Assembly: GCF_003345295.1 (NCBI RefSeq)
Contig: NZ_CP031055.1
Coordinates: 2,170,001 to 2,234,000, forward strand
Direction: 5' to 3'
Length of the DNA stretch: 64,000 nucleotides
DNA from: Vibrio splendidus
Lineage (GTDB): Bacteria; Pseudomonadota; Gammaproteobacteria; Enterobacterales; Vibrionaceae
The notes under the pieces are model-generated. The model did not search any database, was not told the DNA's origin, and worked only from the letters and a program-made list of their open reading frames with translations. Shown here piece by piece: positions 1 to 9,250 of this stretch. The position numbers and the translations under genes are program-made. Numbering within the stretch: the first letter of the stretch is position 1; each line of letters begins with the position of its first letter.

Positions 1-10
1 ATAAACTAAA

Positions 11-37
11 AAGGGTTGACGTTTATCGTCAACCCTT
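11..37 (-). terminator. Rho-independent terminator of asd1
   Basis: A perfect 10-bp stem (11-20 with 28-37) encloses a 7-base loop. On the minus strand it is followed by a run of T, so it ends transcripts of the leftward asd gene just upstream in transcription order. Confidence 0.85.
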
Positions 38-76
38 TCGGTTTATCAGCTAATAGAATTTAAGCAATCTTGCCTA

Positions 77-1195
77 TTACGCTTTCTCAGCAAGGATAAT
101 TCGCAAAGTACGACGTAGTGGTTCTGCAGCACCCCAAAGTAATTGGTCACCGACAGTGAACGCGTTCAGGAAGTCGTTACCCATAGACATCTTACGCAGA
201 CGACCTACTGGTACAGACATAGTACCTGTTACTTTCGCTGGTGTTAGCTCCTGTGCCGTGATGTCACGGTCATTAGGAACCACTTTAACCCAATCATTGT
301 GCGTCGCGATGATCTCTTCGATCTCGTCCATTGGCACGTCTTGCTTAAGCTTGATTGTTAGTGCTTGAGCATGACAACGCATTGCACCGATTCGTACACA
401 AGTACCATCAATCGGGATTGGCTGACCATCTAGGCCAAGAATCTTGTTCGCTTCAACGCCTGCTTTCCATTCTTCTTTGCTTTGACCATTTTCACGCTTC
501 ACATCGATCCAAGGGATTAGTGAGCCCGCAAGCGGAGCACCAAATTGGTCTGTTGGGAATGAAGATGAACGAATGGTATCAGCGACTTTTTTATCAATAT
601 CAAGTATGGAACTTGAAGGGTTTGCTAGCTCTGAACTTACGCTATCGTTGATCACACCCATTTGTGAGATCAGTTCACGCATGTTCTTAGCACCGGCACC
701 AGAAGCCGCTTGGTAAGTCATGGCACTCATCCACTCGACCATGCCTTTCTCGTAAAGGCCACCCAAAGCCATAAGCATTAAGCTCACAGTACAGTTACCA
801 CCAACGAAAGTGTTAGTACCGCCGTGAATGCCTTGCTGAATTTGAGCCAAGTTAACAGGATCAAGAGTGATGATTGAATCAGCGTCCATACGTAAGGTAG
901 AAGCCGCATCAATCCAGTAACCTTTCCAACCTGCTTGACGCAATGCTGGGTATACTTTTGATGTGTAATCGCCGCCTTGACAGGTAATCACAGCATCAAG
1001 CTGTTTTAGGCTATCAATATCAAAAGCGTCTTGAAGTAGACCCGCATCTTTACCACCTAGAACAGGGGCAGGAATACCAATCTGAGATGTGCTGTAATAA
1101 ACAGGCTCAATCAAGTCGAAGTCTTTCTCTTCAACCATACGTTGCATTAGTACAGAACCAACCATACCGCGCCAACCAACTAGACCTACTCTCAT
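77..1195 (-). CDS. asd: Aspartate-semialdehyde dehydrogenase (proteobacterial type)
   Basis: Cytosolic enzyme reducing L-aspartyl-4-phosphate to aspartate semialdehyde with NADPH, the branch point to lysine/diaminopimelate, threonine and methionine. The 372-residue length and the N-terminal MRVGLVGWRGMVGS nucleotide-binding motif fit the E. coli-type Asd family. The catalytic Cys lies in the GGNCTVSLM motif and a QAASGAGAKNM segment follows. The ATG has a GGAGAG Shine-Dalgarno sequence about 7 bases upstream. It is transcribed alone, with its own promoter and terminator. A second, divergent Asd (337 residues) is encoded at 56809-57822, so the window holds two subfamilies of the same enzyme. 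The assignment is secure; the division of labour between the two is unknown. Confidence 0.96.
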   Translation of the reverse strand: MRVGLVGWRGMVGSVLMQRMVEEKDFDLIEPVYYSTSQIGIPAPVLGGKDAGLLQDAFDIDSLKQLDAVITCQGGDYTSKVYPALRQAGWKGYWIDAASTLRMDADSIITLDPVNLAQIQQGIHGGTNTFVGGNCTVSLMLMALGGLYEKGMVEWMSAMTYQAASGAGAKNMRELISQMGVINDSVSSELANPSSSILDIDKKVADTIRSSSFPTDQFGAPLAGSLIPWIDVKRENGQSKEEWKAGVEANKILGLDGQPIPIDGTCVRIGAMRCHAQALTIKLKQDVPMDEIEEIIATHNDWVKVVPNDRDITAQELTPAKVTGTMSVPVGRLRKMSMGNDFLNAFTVGDQLLWGAAEPLRRTLRIILAEKA

Positions 1196-1236
1196 CGCTC
1201 ACTCTCCATGTATAAATTAAAAATTGCTCTCCCCCA

Positions 1237-1265
1237 TCTATAAGTTTTTCAGAAACAGAACTCAA
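1237..1265 (-). promoter_or_regulatory. Putative sigma-70 promoter of asd1
   Basis: On the minus strand, TTGAGT (1265-1260) and TATAGA (1242-1237) are separated by exactly 17 bases, about 40 bases before the asd start codon. This is inferred from consensus only. The rest of 1196-1695 is AT-rich intergenic DNA serving both asd and nhaC. No lysine riboswitch motif was recognised in it, and a weak plus-strand frame there (1307-1657) looks spurious. Confidence 0.5.
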
Positions 1266-1695
1266 GCGCTTTTTGTCAAAAAGTGTAACTTTTTCGTTTC
1301 TTTTAAGTGAACGTAATGAATCGTGCAGTTATCTCTGTATCGACATTCAATGTCTACACCATTGTTAAAGCACCCATTATCGTCAAATTCAAACATTTAC
1401 ATCGCCAAAACCGCTTGAATCGACACCCATCACAAACAGTAAATCCCTCTTTTAAACCAAGGTTAATCAGAATTATATTTTACAAAACGAAAACAACGTG
1501 CGACAAACTCCAACATGTAACAATCATGAATTTAACAAAATTTCAGATTATGAAACCACAATTGATTGAGTTAACAGTCAAATATCACAACTTGGGCGTA
1601 TTTTTTCGATATAATAAACTAATTACTGTAGTGTCCGTTTTGCACCACACACTATAACGAAGCACTATAAATGCTCGAATTAACAAGAGGCTTTT

Positions 1696-3132
1696 ATGAA
1701 GCAGAGTAAAACTCGCCTACCGAACCTATTACAGGTATTCATCGCGTTAGGACTATTTCTATCCCTTGCTTTTTCCTTTACAGCAAAGCTTGACCTTCCA
1801 ATTCAACTTGCCTTGTATATTGGTTGGTTCATTATCATGGTTCTTGGTATTCGTCTTGGCCACGAATACAAAGACTTAGAAAAAGCAGCACTCAAAGGAA
1901 TATCCAATGGCTTAGGCGCGGTTTTAATACTTTTAGCCGTTGGCGCTCTTGTTGGTACTTGGATCTCAGGCGGGATCGTACCTACTATCATTTACTATGG
2001 TCTGAAAGCTATCCACCCTTCTATCTTCCTTTTAGCAACCATGATCATCTGTTCTCTAACCGCATTGGCGACCGGTACGTCTTGGGGTGCCGCGGGTACT
2101 GCAGGCATCGCGATGATGGGTATTGGCCAAGGCTTAGGTGTTCCAGCACCAATTACAGCGGGTGCGGTGCTATCAGGCTGTTACTTCGGTGACAAGATGT
2201 CTCCACTTTCTGATTCAGTGATTCTGGCTTCTTCAATGTCTGGTGTCGAAGTGGTTGAACACATCAAAGGCATGCTGCCTGTTGCGCTAATCAGCTACAT
2301 TATTACTGGCATCATGTTTACTGCGTTTGGTTTCCACTACGCAGGTAATGTTGACATGAGCCAAGTAGATTCTGTCATCAAAGCAATGGAAGTTCAGTTC
2401 TACATCACGCCTTACTCATTCGTTCCAGTACTGATCGTGCTTGGCCTGTTGGCTTTCCGTATGCCTTCATTCCCAGTAATCAGCTTTGGTTCTCTGCTTG
2501 GTATTATCTGGGCAGTCATGATCCAAGAGATCGATTTCCTAACGGCATTCAACACTGCTTGGGCACCGTTCTCTATCTCATCTGGCGTAGAATTCATTGA
2601 TTCAATTCTTAACCGTGGTGGCATGTCTTCAATGCTTGGTTCGGTCGCGGTTATCGTATTTGGTCTAGGTTTTGGTGGCTTACTGGATAAAGTGGGCGTA
2701 CTAGAGACAATTGCTAAAGTGTTCGAGCGCCGTGTAAACAGCGCAGGTTCTCTAGCTACGAGCACAATTGGTACGGCTTTCATGGGTAACGTGTTCGGTT
2801 CTGCGATGTACGTATCGTTAATCCTTACGCCAAAAATCTGTGCGAAGAACTACGACCGCTTGGGCTACAAACGTAAGAACCTATCTCGTAATGCTGAGTT
2901 TGGTGGCACGTTAACGTCAGGTATGGTTCCTTGGAGTGATAACGGTATCTACATGGCGAGTATTCTAGGCGTTGCAACGCTATCTTACGCACCGTTCATG
3001 TGGCTAAGCTTCATCTGTATCATCGTGACTATCGTTACCTCTTACATGGGTTGGTTCGTTGATAAGTGTGAACCAACAGCACCAGCCGTTGAAACTGAAG
3101 AAGCGGCAGAGCTTACTAAGCAGCAAGCATAA
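1696..3132 (+). CDS. nhaC: NhaC-family Na+/H+ antiporter
   Basis: Polytopic inner-membrane protein of 478 residues, almost wholly hydrophobic, with about 11 predicted helices. The family signature is visible: a TSWGAAGTAGIAMMGIG stretch and SGCYFGDKMSPLSDS near residue 160, typical of NhaC-type secondary transporters that exchange Na+ for protons. A GAGG Shine-Dalgarno sequence precedes the ATG. Some family members (LysW) have been proposed to carry lysine rather than act as antiporters. The neighbouring divergent asd gene makes that worth keeping in mind, but there is no lysine riboswitch upstream, so the substrate is unresolved. The C-terminal 20 residues are Glu/Ala-rich and cytoplasmic. 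A strong terminator follows. Confidence 0.88.
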   Translation: MKQSKTRLPNLLQVFIALGLFLSLAFSFTAKLDLPIQLALYIGWFIIMVLGIRLGHEYKDLEKAALKGISNGLGAVLILLAVGALVGTWISGGIVPTIIYYGLKAIHPSIFLLATMIICSLTALATGTSWGAAGTAGIAMMGIGQGLGVPAPITAGAVLSGCYFGDKMSPLSDSVILASSMSGVEVVEHIKGMLPVALISYIITGIMFTAFGFHYAGNVDMSQVDSVIKAMEVQFYITPYSFVPVLIVLGLLAFRMPSFPVISFGSLLGIIWAVMIQEIDFLTAFNTAWAPFSISSGVEFIDSILNRGGMSSMLGSVAVIVFGLGFGGLLDKVGVLETIAKVFERRVNSAGSLATSTIGTAFMGNVFGSAMYVSLILTPKICAKNYDRLGYKRKNLSRNAEFGGTLTSGMVPWSDNGIYMASILGVATLSYAPFMWLSFICIIVTIVTSYMGWFVDKCEPTAPAVETEEAAELTKQQA

Positions 3133-3190
3133 GTTAATGCCTCAGAGCTTTAGAAAGTAAGCACAAAAACGTTAATGATATAAATGCAAA

Positions 3191-3212
3191 AAGAGCGCCC
3201 TAGAGCGCTCTT
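3191..3212. terminator. Bidirectional terminator between nhaC and the convergent lipoprotein gene
   Basis: An 8-bp stem (AAGAGCGC at 3191-3198 with GCGCTCTT at 3205-3212) is flanked by A residues on the left and a T run on the right. It can serve both convergent genes. Confidence 0.85.
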
Positions 3213-3227
3213 TTTTAATCTACTGGT

Positions 3228-4406
3228 TCATCTATTTATGGTTCGCTTACCCAGCCAGTAACCGATGCCTAACGGTGCAAAGAACACCACTAAGATAAAC
3301 AGGATGAAGTAGATAATCACACCTTTGATTAACTCCATCAGTTTATCAATAGCAAGTACCACCACCTCTTGAGATACGCGGTCAAGGTCTTGCGTAAACA
3401 ACTCCCTCTCTGAAGTCACGATACCTGCAATCTCAATGCGCTCTTTCGCAATCATCTCTACCAGAGCTTCTCTTTCACGTGTCACCATTTTTTCTAACGC
3501 CACACGCTCTTCAGTGAGCATCGCTAATTTCTGGTCTGTCTTGTCGCTAAGATCGTTGAGTAGAGGCTGCATTTCTGTCGACATAATAGAAGCCAGTGTT
3601 TGCATGTACTCAGGGTTGTTCTCGATGAAGTCTTGCATGCTTGCTGACGTTTGACGAAGACTTTCTAATGTCATAGACAGGTCTTCACCCGTTAGCGAGC
3701 TGTTTAACGCAACCAGCTCCGCTTTCCAAGACATTAGTTTAGGCGTCTGGTCAGCCATCAAACTTAAACGATCGGATGCGTCACTCATTGCTTCTGGCAT
3801 GGTGCCTAAGCTCTGGACAATTTGCGACTCGTCTTTACCTAGATAGTTCAGCCATTCACGGTAAGCGGGGGTGATTCTGAATGTGAGGTCTTTAAATGGG
3901 TGGCTAGCAGCAAACTGCGCAACGAACACTTTGCTGTTCTTGAAATCACTCGAGCTCAATACACCCTTTGCCAGTTTTTCTGCTTCTTGATCAAGAAAAC
4001 GAGCAGTCTCTACCGCATGATCCGTCGCGAACAGATCCGCACCATCGCCTTGGCGATAAAACTGATTCATTTGGGCAGTGAACACCCACGAGTCGATTAA
4101 GGCAGACATCGGTGAAGTTTGATAAGCCGCTTGCTGTAAGCCCTGCTCCGCATGGATCTTCCAAAGCAAGACATAAGATTGATGTAAGGTGTCATCAGCA
4201 GGGTAAGATTGAGCAATGAGATCGGCAGAGTCTTCTACTCGCATAAAAAACATCTTGCCGTATTCACGCGTCATGATTCGAGCATTCAGCTCTTGTTGAG
4301 TGAGAGGCGTCGTCTGAGTATCTAACTTAACTTCTAATAGAGAACAACCACTTAGCGCAATACTAAGCACCAACACCATCCAACGTCGACTCGAAAATCG
4401 TAACAT
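3228..4406 (-). CDS. Lipoprotein with coiled coil and C-terminal transmembrane helix, unknown function
   Basis: Protein of 392 residues. The ATG at 4406 is preferred over an upstream in-frame TTG because AGAGG lies 6 bases before it and the signal peptide then starts correctly (MLRFSSRRWMVLVLSIALSGC). The LSGC lipobox predicts a lipidated Cys. Residues about 270-345 form a heptad-like region rich in Glu/Arg (repeated ALVEMIAKERIEI-like segments). A hydrophobic helix near the C-terminus (VIIYFILFILVVFFAPLGIG) is followed by a basic tail. A lipid anchor at one end and a helix at the other is unusual. I do not recognise a named family; relatives may be annotated as chemotaxis proteins, but nothing here shows a signalling domain. 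It lies 76 bases downstream of an Hpt protein gene on the same strand and may be co-transcribed with it. Confidence 0.75.
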   Translation of the reverse strand: MLRFSSRRWMVLVLSIALSGCSLLEVKLDTQTTPLTQQELNARIMTREYGKMFFMRVEDSADLIAQSYPADDTLHQSYVLLWKIHAEQGLQQAAYQTSPMSALIDSWVFTAQMNQFYRQGDGADLFATDHAVETARFLDQEAEKLAKGVLSSSDFKNSKVFVAQFAASHPFKDLTFRITPAYREWLNYLGKDESQIVQSLGTMPEAMSDASDRLSLMADQTPKLMSWKAELVALNSSLTGEDLSMTLESLRQTSASMQDFIENNPEYMQTLASIMSTEMQPLLNDLSDKTDQKLAMLTEERVALEKMVTREREALVEMIAKERIEIAGIVTSERELFTQDLDRVSQEVVVLAIDKLMELIKGVIIYFILFILVVFFAPLGIGYWLGKRTINR

Positions 4407-4482
4407 GTAAACCTCTGACAAAGACTAAGGGCGCGGATTGTATGAGCACTTCGTCAGAGTATTGTCAAAATTCCTACAAAAG

Positions 4483-5853
4483 TTAACGCTGCTTATCTAA
4501 ATATTCAAACGCAGCATCTATAGAGGCTTTTATTGCCGCCTCTAGTTCTTCTAAATCGTGTTCACTGATCGCTCTCGACTGTTTCATTGTCATTTCAATA
4601 GTTGCTGCAATGATCGCTAATCGAGACGCTTTGATACTGCCTGCCACACCTTTTAAGCTATGTACAATACGAGCAGCAGAGGTTTCATCTTTAGTGAGAA
4701 GAGATTTGAACTTCGTGTAATCATCAGCGTGATCTTGTACAAAGACGCCAAGTAGCAATTCGACAGACTCAGCATCACCATCAAGCGTTTCTAGCATGTC
4801 TTCAATATCAATCGCAGGCTTTGAATCAGTGACACTTGCAATGTGTTTCTCTGCCATTGGAGCTTCCTCTGTGTTCTGCTGAACAATTTCCTGGCTTGTT
4901 ACGTTAATGCCCTCTTGAGGTTGAAGGTCGGAATGTTTGCTCGTCGGCGTAATCTTCAATACGGAAGGGTCATTAGTTGGTTGTCTCACCGCAGAGAGAG
5001 CATTTTCCTTACTTGAATCGGCTACTGGTTCAGGACTCAGTTCTTTGTCTGTTTGTTGAATCAATTTTCTCGATCTAACGCCCCACAACACTAGTGTGAT
5101 CATCGTTACCAAGCTTAAACCTAGCATCACTAGCAATAGGTTAAACTGACGGTCATGGAACTCAGCTTCAAATTTAATGATCTGTTCGTTCACCGAGTTT
5201 TTCTTGATTTTATCGACTAAATAATTGAGCTGAGCGTAATCACTCAACAACGCTGAGGCATCAGCCAATAACTGTTGCAGTGCGTCTTGCTCTTCAGTTT
5301 TTAATGAATATGATTTTTCTAGAATGGAATCAAACGCACGATAAGTCGCTGACGAGCTTTGATTGTCAGAATACATCGCTTCAAAGACAACAACGCCGAA
5401 TTCATTGAGTAGCGGTTTTAGTTTAGGGGAAAGCTCTTTATCAGCGCGCAGTATCTTAATATTGTCAACGATGTCTTGAACCTGGCTTTCTATCGGGATG
5501 AACTCATCAAACTTTTCTAGGAACTGATCGGCTACGTAAAGCAGTTGATTCGCATCAGGACGAAACAAGGCGTGTTGAAAATCAGATTCAATCTGCAGTC
5601 GGATCGAATAAACCAACTGAGCATCAAGTGCTAACTCATTGATACGAGAGACTCGCAGCGGCTCAGAGAAATAAAGCGATTGCCTCAATTCATTGACGCG
5701 AATACCGAGCTCTTCAATTTGAGCAAGAGAATTGGTGTAGGAACGGCTTAGATTAAGGAGAGCCAATGAAGGAAGTAGCCACAGAGCCAAGAGCACAACC
5801 AAGAAAGTGGCCGGTTTTTTAAAGCGTTTGGGCTTTGCTACTGATTGTTCCAT
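4483..5853 (-). CDS. Membrane-anchored Hpt (histidine phosphotransfer) protein with periplasmic sensor region
   Basis: Protein of 456 residues. TM1 is near residues 16-34, then comes a periplasmic helical region of about 195 residues, then TM2 (LLLVMLGLSLVTMITLVLWGV). A low-complexity linker rich in Glu/Pro/Ser leads to a C-terminal Hpt domain. The phosphoacceptor is His398 in the RIVHSLKGVAGSI motif. There is no kinase ATPase and no receiver domain, so it must be fed by another histidine kinase's receiver. The ATG has an AAGGA Shine-Dalgarno sequence. The same-strand neighbour downstream is the two-anchor lipoprotein. Partner kinase and response regulator are not visible in the window. Hpt identity is strong; pathway unknown. 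Confidence 0.82.
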   Translation of the reverse strand: MEQSVAKPKRFKKPATFLVVLLALWLLPSLALLNLSRSYTNSLAQIEELGIRVNELRQSLYFSEPLRVSRINELALDAQLVYSIRLQIESDFQHALFRPDANQLLYVADQFLEKFDEFIPIESQVQDIVDNIKILRADKELSPKLKPLLNEFGVVVFEAMYSDNQSSSATYRAFDSILEKSYSLKTEEQDALQQLLADASALLSDYAQLNYLVDKIKKNSVNEQIIKFEAEFHDRQFNLLLVMLGLSLVTMITLVLWGVRSRKLIQQTDKELSPEPVADSSKENALSAVRQPTNDPSVLKITPTSKHSDLQPQEGINVTSQEIVQQNTEEAPMAEKHIASVTDSKPAIDIEDMLETLDGDAESVELLLGVFVQDHADDYTKFKSLLTKDETSAARIVHSLKGVAGSIKASRLAIIAATIEMTMKQSRAISEHDLEELEAAIKASIDAAFEYLDKQR

Positions 5854-5958
5854 CTATATTCCTTGTGCGTGTTAACTTGAAGCCATGACACTTGCTAAAA
5901 GACTAAGCACAAAACAAGCGACAACATCTTGCTGCCGCTTTTACTCATTAACTTCGGA

Positions 5959-6963
5959 CTATGACTTATTGCGAGTCAGTTGGTCACGTAAGTTCGGTGG
6001 AGTGCCTTTAATCGTTAGCGTGTCTGTCTCCGGATCGTAAAAGATACGTTCGCCTAGAAGCAGACTATCAAAACTAACATTCAAACCGCCACCAGCACCA
6101 ACAAATTTTGTTAGTTTACGCATAGTTGCGCGATCAGCGGGGAAACTGTCTTCTAACTCGTAGCCTTGCTCACTAGTATAGTCAAAGAAGCTTGTACCAT
6201 CAGTGCTTGCTGGCAGTTCTCCAGAAAGTTCACGAACTTGAACTTCATCGCCCGCTTTTAGCTGTTCGTTACAGTAATCCGCAACCTGCTTTTTATAGCT
6301 GATCGCTTCTTCTTTTTCTAACTTAGAGTCTGAAACGAAATCTTCTACCGCTTGCATCAGTACTTGGTTTTGCTGTTTCGCATCCAAACCGACTTCAGCT
6401 TGTAAGAAATCTAAGAAGAAATCCGCGACTTTACGGCCAACACGTCCTTTAATGTAAGTTAAGTAACGGTTTGACTCTTTGTCTGTGTCGTATGTTGAAA
6501 GGTCAAGGCGCGCCACAATATCCATCTTTGAGATATCAAGGTAATCAGTCGCACTGATGTCTAACCCTTCAGTCACTTTCAAACTTTGGTTCGAAGGCAG
6601 TAAACCGATGAAAAGGTAGTCTGTCGCCAGTGATTGGTATTCAGCGAGTACCAAAGTGCCTTCGTCAGCAAATGGGTATTTCGATAACTCATCTTTTAGA
6701 CGTAACGCACTTTTTTGAGAGAAATCATAGAAACTTTGCTCTCCCGCTCGAAATTCATGCAACGACTGCTGGAATTCGCTGTCGGATTTGAAAGAACCAA
6801 ACCCTTTACCTGCTTTTGAATTAAAAACACGGTGAAGTTCAGCAACTAGGCTTTCAGATGAAGCATCGTTCTCTAGAGATTCAGCACGATAGTTAACAAT
6901 CAGTTCATCCTGATCGTTCTTGCTCAGCTGGTGTAAAATTACGTTGGAAAGGTGAAGGCTCAT
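5959..6963 (-). CDS. yejK: Nucleoid-associated protein YejK/NdpA
   Basis: Protein of 334 residues matching the NdpA/YejK family in length and in its N-terminal pattern (MSLHLSNVILHQLSKNDQDE). It also matches in the central FLDFLQAEVGLDAKQQNQ segment and the C-terminal GERIFYDPETDTLTIKGTPP motif. Members bind the nucleoid and DNA; E. coli YejK has been reported to interact with type II topoisomerases. It is divergent from yejL-yejM, an arrangement conserved in gammaproteobacteria. No good Shine-Dalgarno sequence is seen before the ATG. Confidence 0.93.
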   Translation of the reverse strand: MSLHLSNVILHQLSKNDQDELIVNYRAESLENDASSESLVAELHRVFNSKAGKGFGSFKSDSEFQQSLHEFRAGEQSFYDFSQKSALRLKDELSKYPFADEGTLVLAEYQSLATDYLFIGLLPSNQSLKVTEGLDISATDYLDISKMDIVARLDLSTYDTDKESNRYLTYIKGRVGRKVADFFLDFLQAEVGLDAKQQNQVLMQAVEDFVSDSKLEKEEAISYKKQVADYCNEQLKAGDEVQVRELSGELPASTDGTSFFDYTSEQGYELEDSFPADRATMRKLTKFVGAGGGLNVSFDSLLLGERIFYDPETDTLTIKGTPPNLRDQLTRNKS

Positions 6964-7047
6964 AGTGAAAATATTACCGTTCAGGTTTCAGTTGTCGTGC
7001 ATAGTAGGTTATCATAAGCCGCTTTTACTATCATTATTAGAGTCCTT

Positions 7048-7275
7048 ATGCCGATTATATCTAAATACACAGATGATCAAGTTGAAAAAATCCTAGCTGA
7101 AGTAGGTGCTGTACTCACTAAGCACAAAGCTTCACCAGAACTTTCACTGATGATCGCTGGAAATATCGCAACCAATGTCTTAAATCAGAATGTTGCTGCT
7201 TCACAACGCAAAGGAATTGCTGAAAAATTTGCCGAAGCTTTAATCTCTTCTCTTGAAGATAAAAAGTCTCACTAA
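7048..7275 (+). CDS. yejL: YejL family protein (UPF0352)
   Basis: Small soluble protein of 75 residues, all helical by composition. It matches the YejL/UPF0352 family across its length ([19 protein letters not shown]...[13 protein letters not shown]). Function is unknown. Its conserved place between yejK and yejM and the short gap to yejM (28 bases) suggest co-transcription with yejM. Confidence 0.92.
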
Positions 7276-7303
7276 ATTTGATTGACGGATAAAAGAATTA
7301 TAA

Positions 7304-9112
7304 ATGGTAGACAGCGCAAACTCATATAGCGATCGCGTATCTCGACTTGTTGGTTGGGGTCACTGGTTTGCATTTTTCAACATCATTGCTGCGATGTTGA
7401 TTGGTACTCGTTATATTACTCAATCTGCTTGGCCAGAAACCCTATTGGGTCAATTTTATTTGGCTGCATCTTGGGTTGGTCATTTCGGCTTTTTAGTATT
7501 CGCGCTTTATCTATTAGTGCTGTTTCCGCTCACTTTTATTCTTCCGTCGAGGAAGTTATTACGTTTGGTTGCCGTTTGCTTTGCAACCATAGGTTTAACT
7601 GTCCTACTGATTGATACTCAAACGTATCAAAATATAAACCTCCACCTGACACCTGTCGTGTGGGAGGTTTTATTTAGTGGAGAGGAGTCTGCATTCACAT
7701 CTGATTTGCAACACCTCTTCATTGTTATGCCACTTATCTTCTTATTACAGCTAGGTCTGTCTGAGTGGGTTTGGCGTAAGCAACGTAAACTGTCTCATAA
7801 ACACATTGGCCGTCCGATTACTGCCGTCTTCTTCTTGTGTTTCATCAGCAGCCACTTGACTTACATGTGGGCTGATGCGTATTTCTACAACCCAATTACT
7901 AGCCAGAAAGCGAACTTCCCACTGTCATACCCAATGACAGCGAAAAGCTTTATGGAAAAACATGGCCTATTGGACCGTGAAGAATATTTACAGCGTTTAG
8001 AAGCCAACAAAGAGAACGTAAACTTAGTTAGCTACCCGCTCGAAAAAATTCAATACAACCGCCGCAGTGATGATCTTAATATCCTGATGGTGAGTGTAAA
8101 CAACCTTCGCTCTGATGCACTTAATGCCACAGCGATGCCAAACAGCTATGCCTACGCACAACAATCGATCAACTTCACCAATCACTACAGTTCAAGTAAC
8201 GACATGTTTGGTATCTTCGGTTTGTTCTATGGCCTTCCAAGCAGCTACGCAAGCAGCATCGAGGCTCAGGGTTCAAGTGCAGTACTGTTGGACGTTTTAG
8301 ATAATCACAATTATAAGTTTGCGGCTTTCAGTGGCGACAACTTTGACGATGCACTTTACTCGGAAATCATCTTCCGAGGCCGTGATGTTATGCCAGAGCA
8401 AGCAACTTATGATGACAAAAGCGCGATACAAGCTTGGTCTAACTGGATTCAATCACCACAAGCTAAACGTCCTTGGTTTAACTTCATTGAGCTGACCACG
8501 CTGGATAACTTCTCTAGCTACGATTCAAGTTCAGAGTCAGACTCAACGTTAACGACAGCAGAACGTTTTGCTGCAGACTATCAAAAGTCTGCTCAAGCAG
8601 CCGATGCTCAGCTAGCAACAATCTACGCTGAACTGGAACGCTTAGAGCTAACCGACAACACGGTGGTTATCATTACCTCTAATCACGGTAGCGAGTTTAA
8701 CGAAACTAAGACCAACAGCTGGGGCGCAAACTCCAACTACAGTCGTTATCAGTTACAAGTGCCACTATTTATCAGCTGGCCTGGTAAGTCTGCTTCTGAA
8801 TACACTCACCGTTCTAGTCATTTAGACGTGTCCGTAACGTTGATGCAAGAGCTATTGGGCGTATCTTCAAACCCAACAGATTTCAGTAGCGGTCGCAGCC
8901 TGTTTAATGAGCGTAAAAGAAAGTGGATTCTCGCGGGTGACTCACGTGAACTTGCCCTTGTTACCGACCAGCAAACCACTGTGTTAGATAAATTTGGTAA
9001 CTACAAGTTGTATGACCAAAACTACAAACGCCTAAAAGATGTAAGCCCTCGCTTACCAGTATTAATGCAAGGCCTGACTGAGTTACAGCGTTTCTACACA
9101 AAAAATGATTAA
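7304..9112 (+). CDS. yejM: Inner-membrane sulfatase-fold protein YejM/PbgA/LapC
   Basis: Protein of 602 residues. An N-terminal DUF3413-type region has about five transmembrane helices (residues 15-175, including WVGHFGFLVFALYLLVLFPLTF). A linker leads to a periplasmic sulfatase/alkaline-phosphatase-fold domain (LNILMVSVNNLRSDALN, IITSNHGSEF). In E. coli this protein senses periplasmic-leaflet LPS and restrains LapB/FtsH degradation of LpxC, setting lipopolysaccharide synthesis. The position where active sulfatases carry a nucleophile Ser/Cys/Thr reads NNLRSDALN, consistent with a non-catalytic or unusual site. Downstream of yejL and followed by a strong terminator. Confidence 0.92.
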   Translation: MVDSANSYSDRVSRLVGWGHWFAFFNIIAAMLIGTRYITQSAWPETLLGQFYLAASWVGHFGFLVFALYLLVLFPLTFILPSRKLLRLVAVCFATIGLTVLLIDTQTYQNINLHLTPVVWEVLFSGEESAFTSDLQHLFIVMPLIFLLQLGLSEWVWRKQRKLSHKHIGRPITAVFFLCFISSHLTYMWADAYFYNPITSQKANFPLSYPMTAKSFMEKHGLLDREEYLQRLEANKENVNLVSYPLEKIQYNRRSDDLNILMVSVNNLRSDALNATAMPNSYAYAQQSINFTNHYSSSNDMFGIFGLFYGLPSSYASSIEAQGSSAVLLDVLDNHNYKFAAFSGDNFDDALYSEIIFRGRDVMPEQATYDDKSAIQAWSNWIQSPQAKRPWFNFIELTTLDNFSSYDSSSESDSTLTTAERFAADYQKSAQAADAQLATIYAELERLELTDNTVVIITSNHGSEFNETKTNSWGANSNYSRYQLQVPLFISWPGKSASEYTHRSSHLDVSVTLMQELLGVSSNPTDFSSGRSLFNERKRKWILAGDSRELALVTDQQTTVLDKFGNYKLYDQNYKRLKDVSPRLPVLMQGLTELQRFYTKND

Positions 9113-9129
9113 ATAGTCATCAAACAGAA

Positions 9130-9152
9130 AAGGGAAGCTAATGGCTTCCCTT
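9130..9152 (+). terminator. Rho-independent terminator of yejLM
   Basis: A 9-bp stem (9130-9138 with 9144-9152) and a loop of five are followed by TTTT, 18 bases after the yejM stop. Confidence 0.9.
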
Positions 9153-9211
9153 TTTTATTGCCGCTAATGACTAGAAAACAAGCAACCAAACAAGATTATG
9201 ATAATTAAGGG

Positions 9212-9240
9212 TTTACAAGGCACTCTCCCCCTTATATTAT
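9212..9240 (+). promoter_or_regulatory. Promoter of the first tRNA-Ser gene
   Basis: TTTACA (9212-9217), a 17-base spacer and TATTAT (9235-9240) lie 10 bases before the tRNA 5' end. The same arrangement is present before the second copy. Confidence 0.75.
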
Positions 9241-9250
9241 TCACGCCAAT

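Noticed and set aside
1307..1657. Plus-strand 116-residue frame
   Set aside because: No Shine-Dalgarno sequence, basic low-complexity composition typical of AT-rich intergenic DNA, and it occupies the promoter region of nhaC.
1196..1695. Lysine riboswitch between asd and the NhaC-type gene
   Set aside because: NhaC-like LysW transporters and lysine-pathway genes often carry L-boxes, but none of the conserved L-box motifs was recognised and the region is plain AT-rich.
3228..3300. Signalling-domain (chemotaxis) assignment for the two-anchor lipoprotein
   Set aside because: Coiled-coil heptads are present but the MCP hairpin-tip motif is absent, so a chemotaxis role is not claimed.
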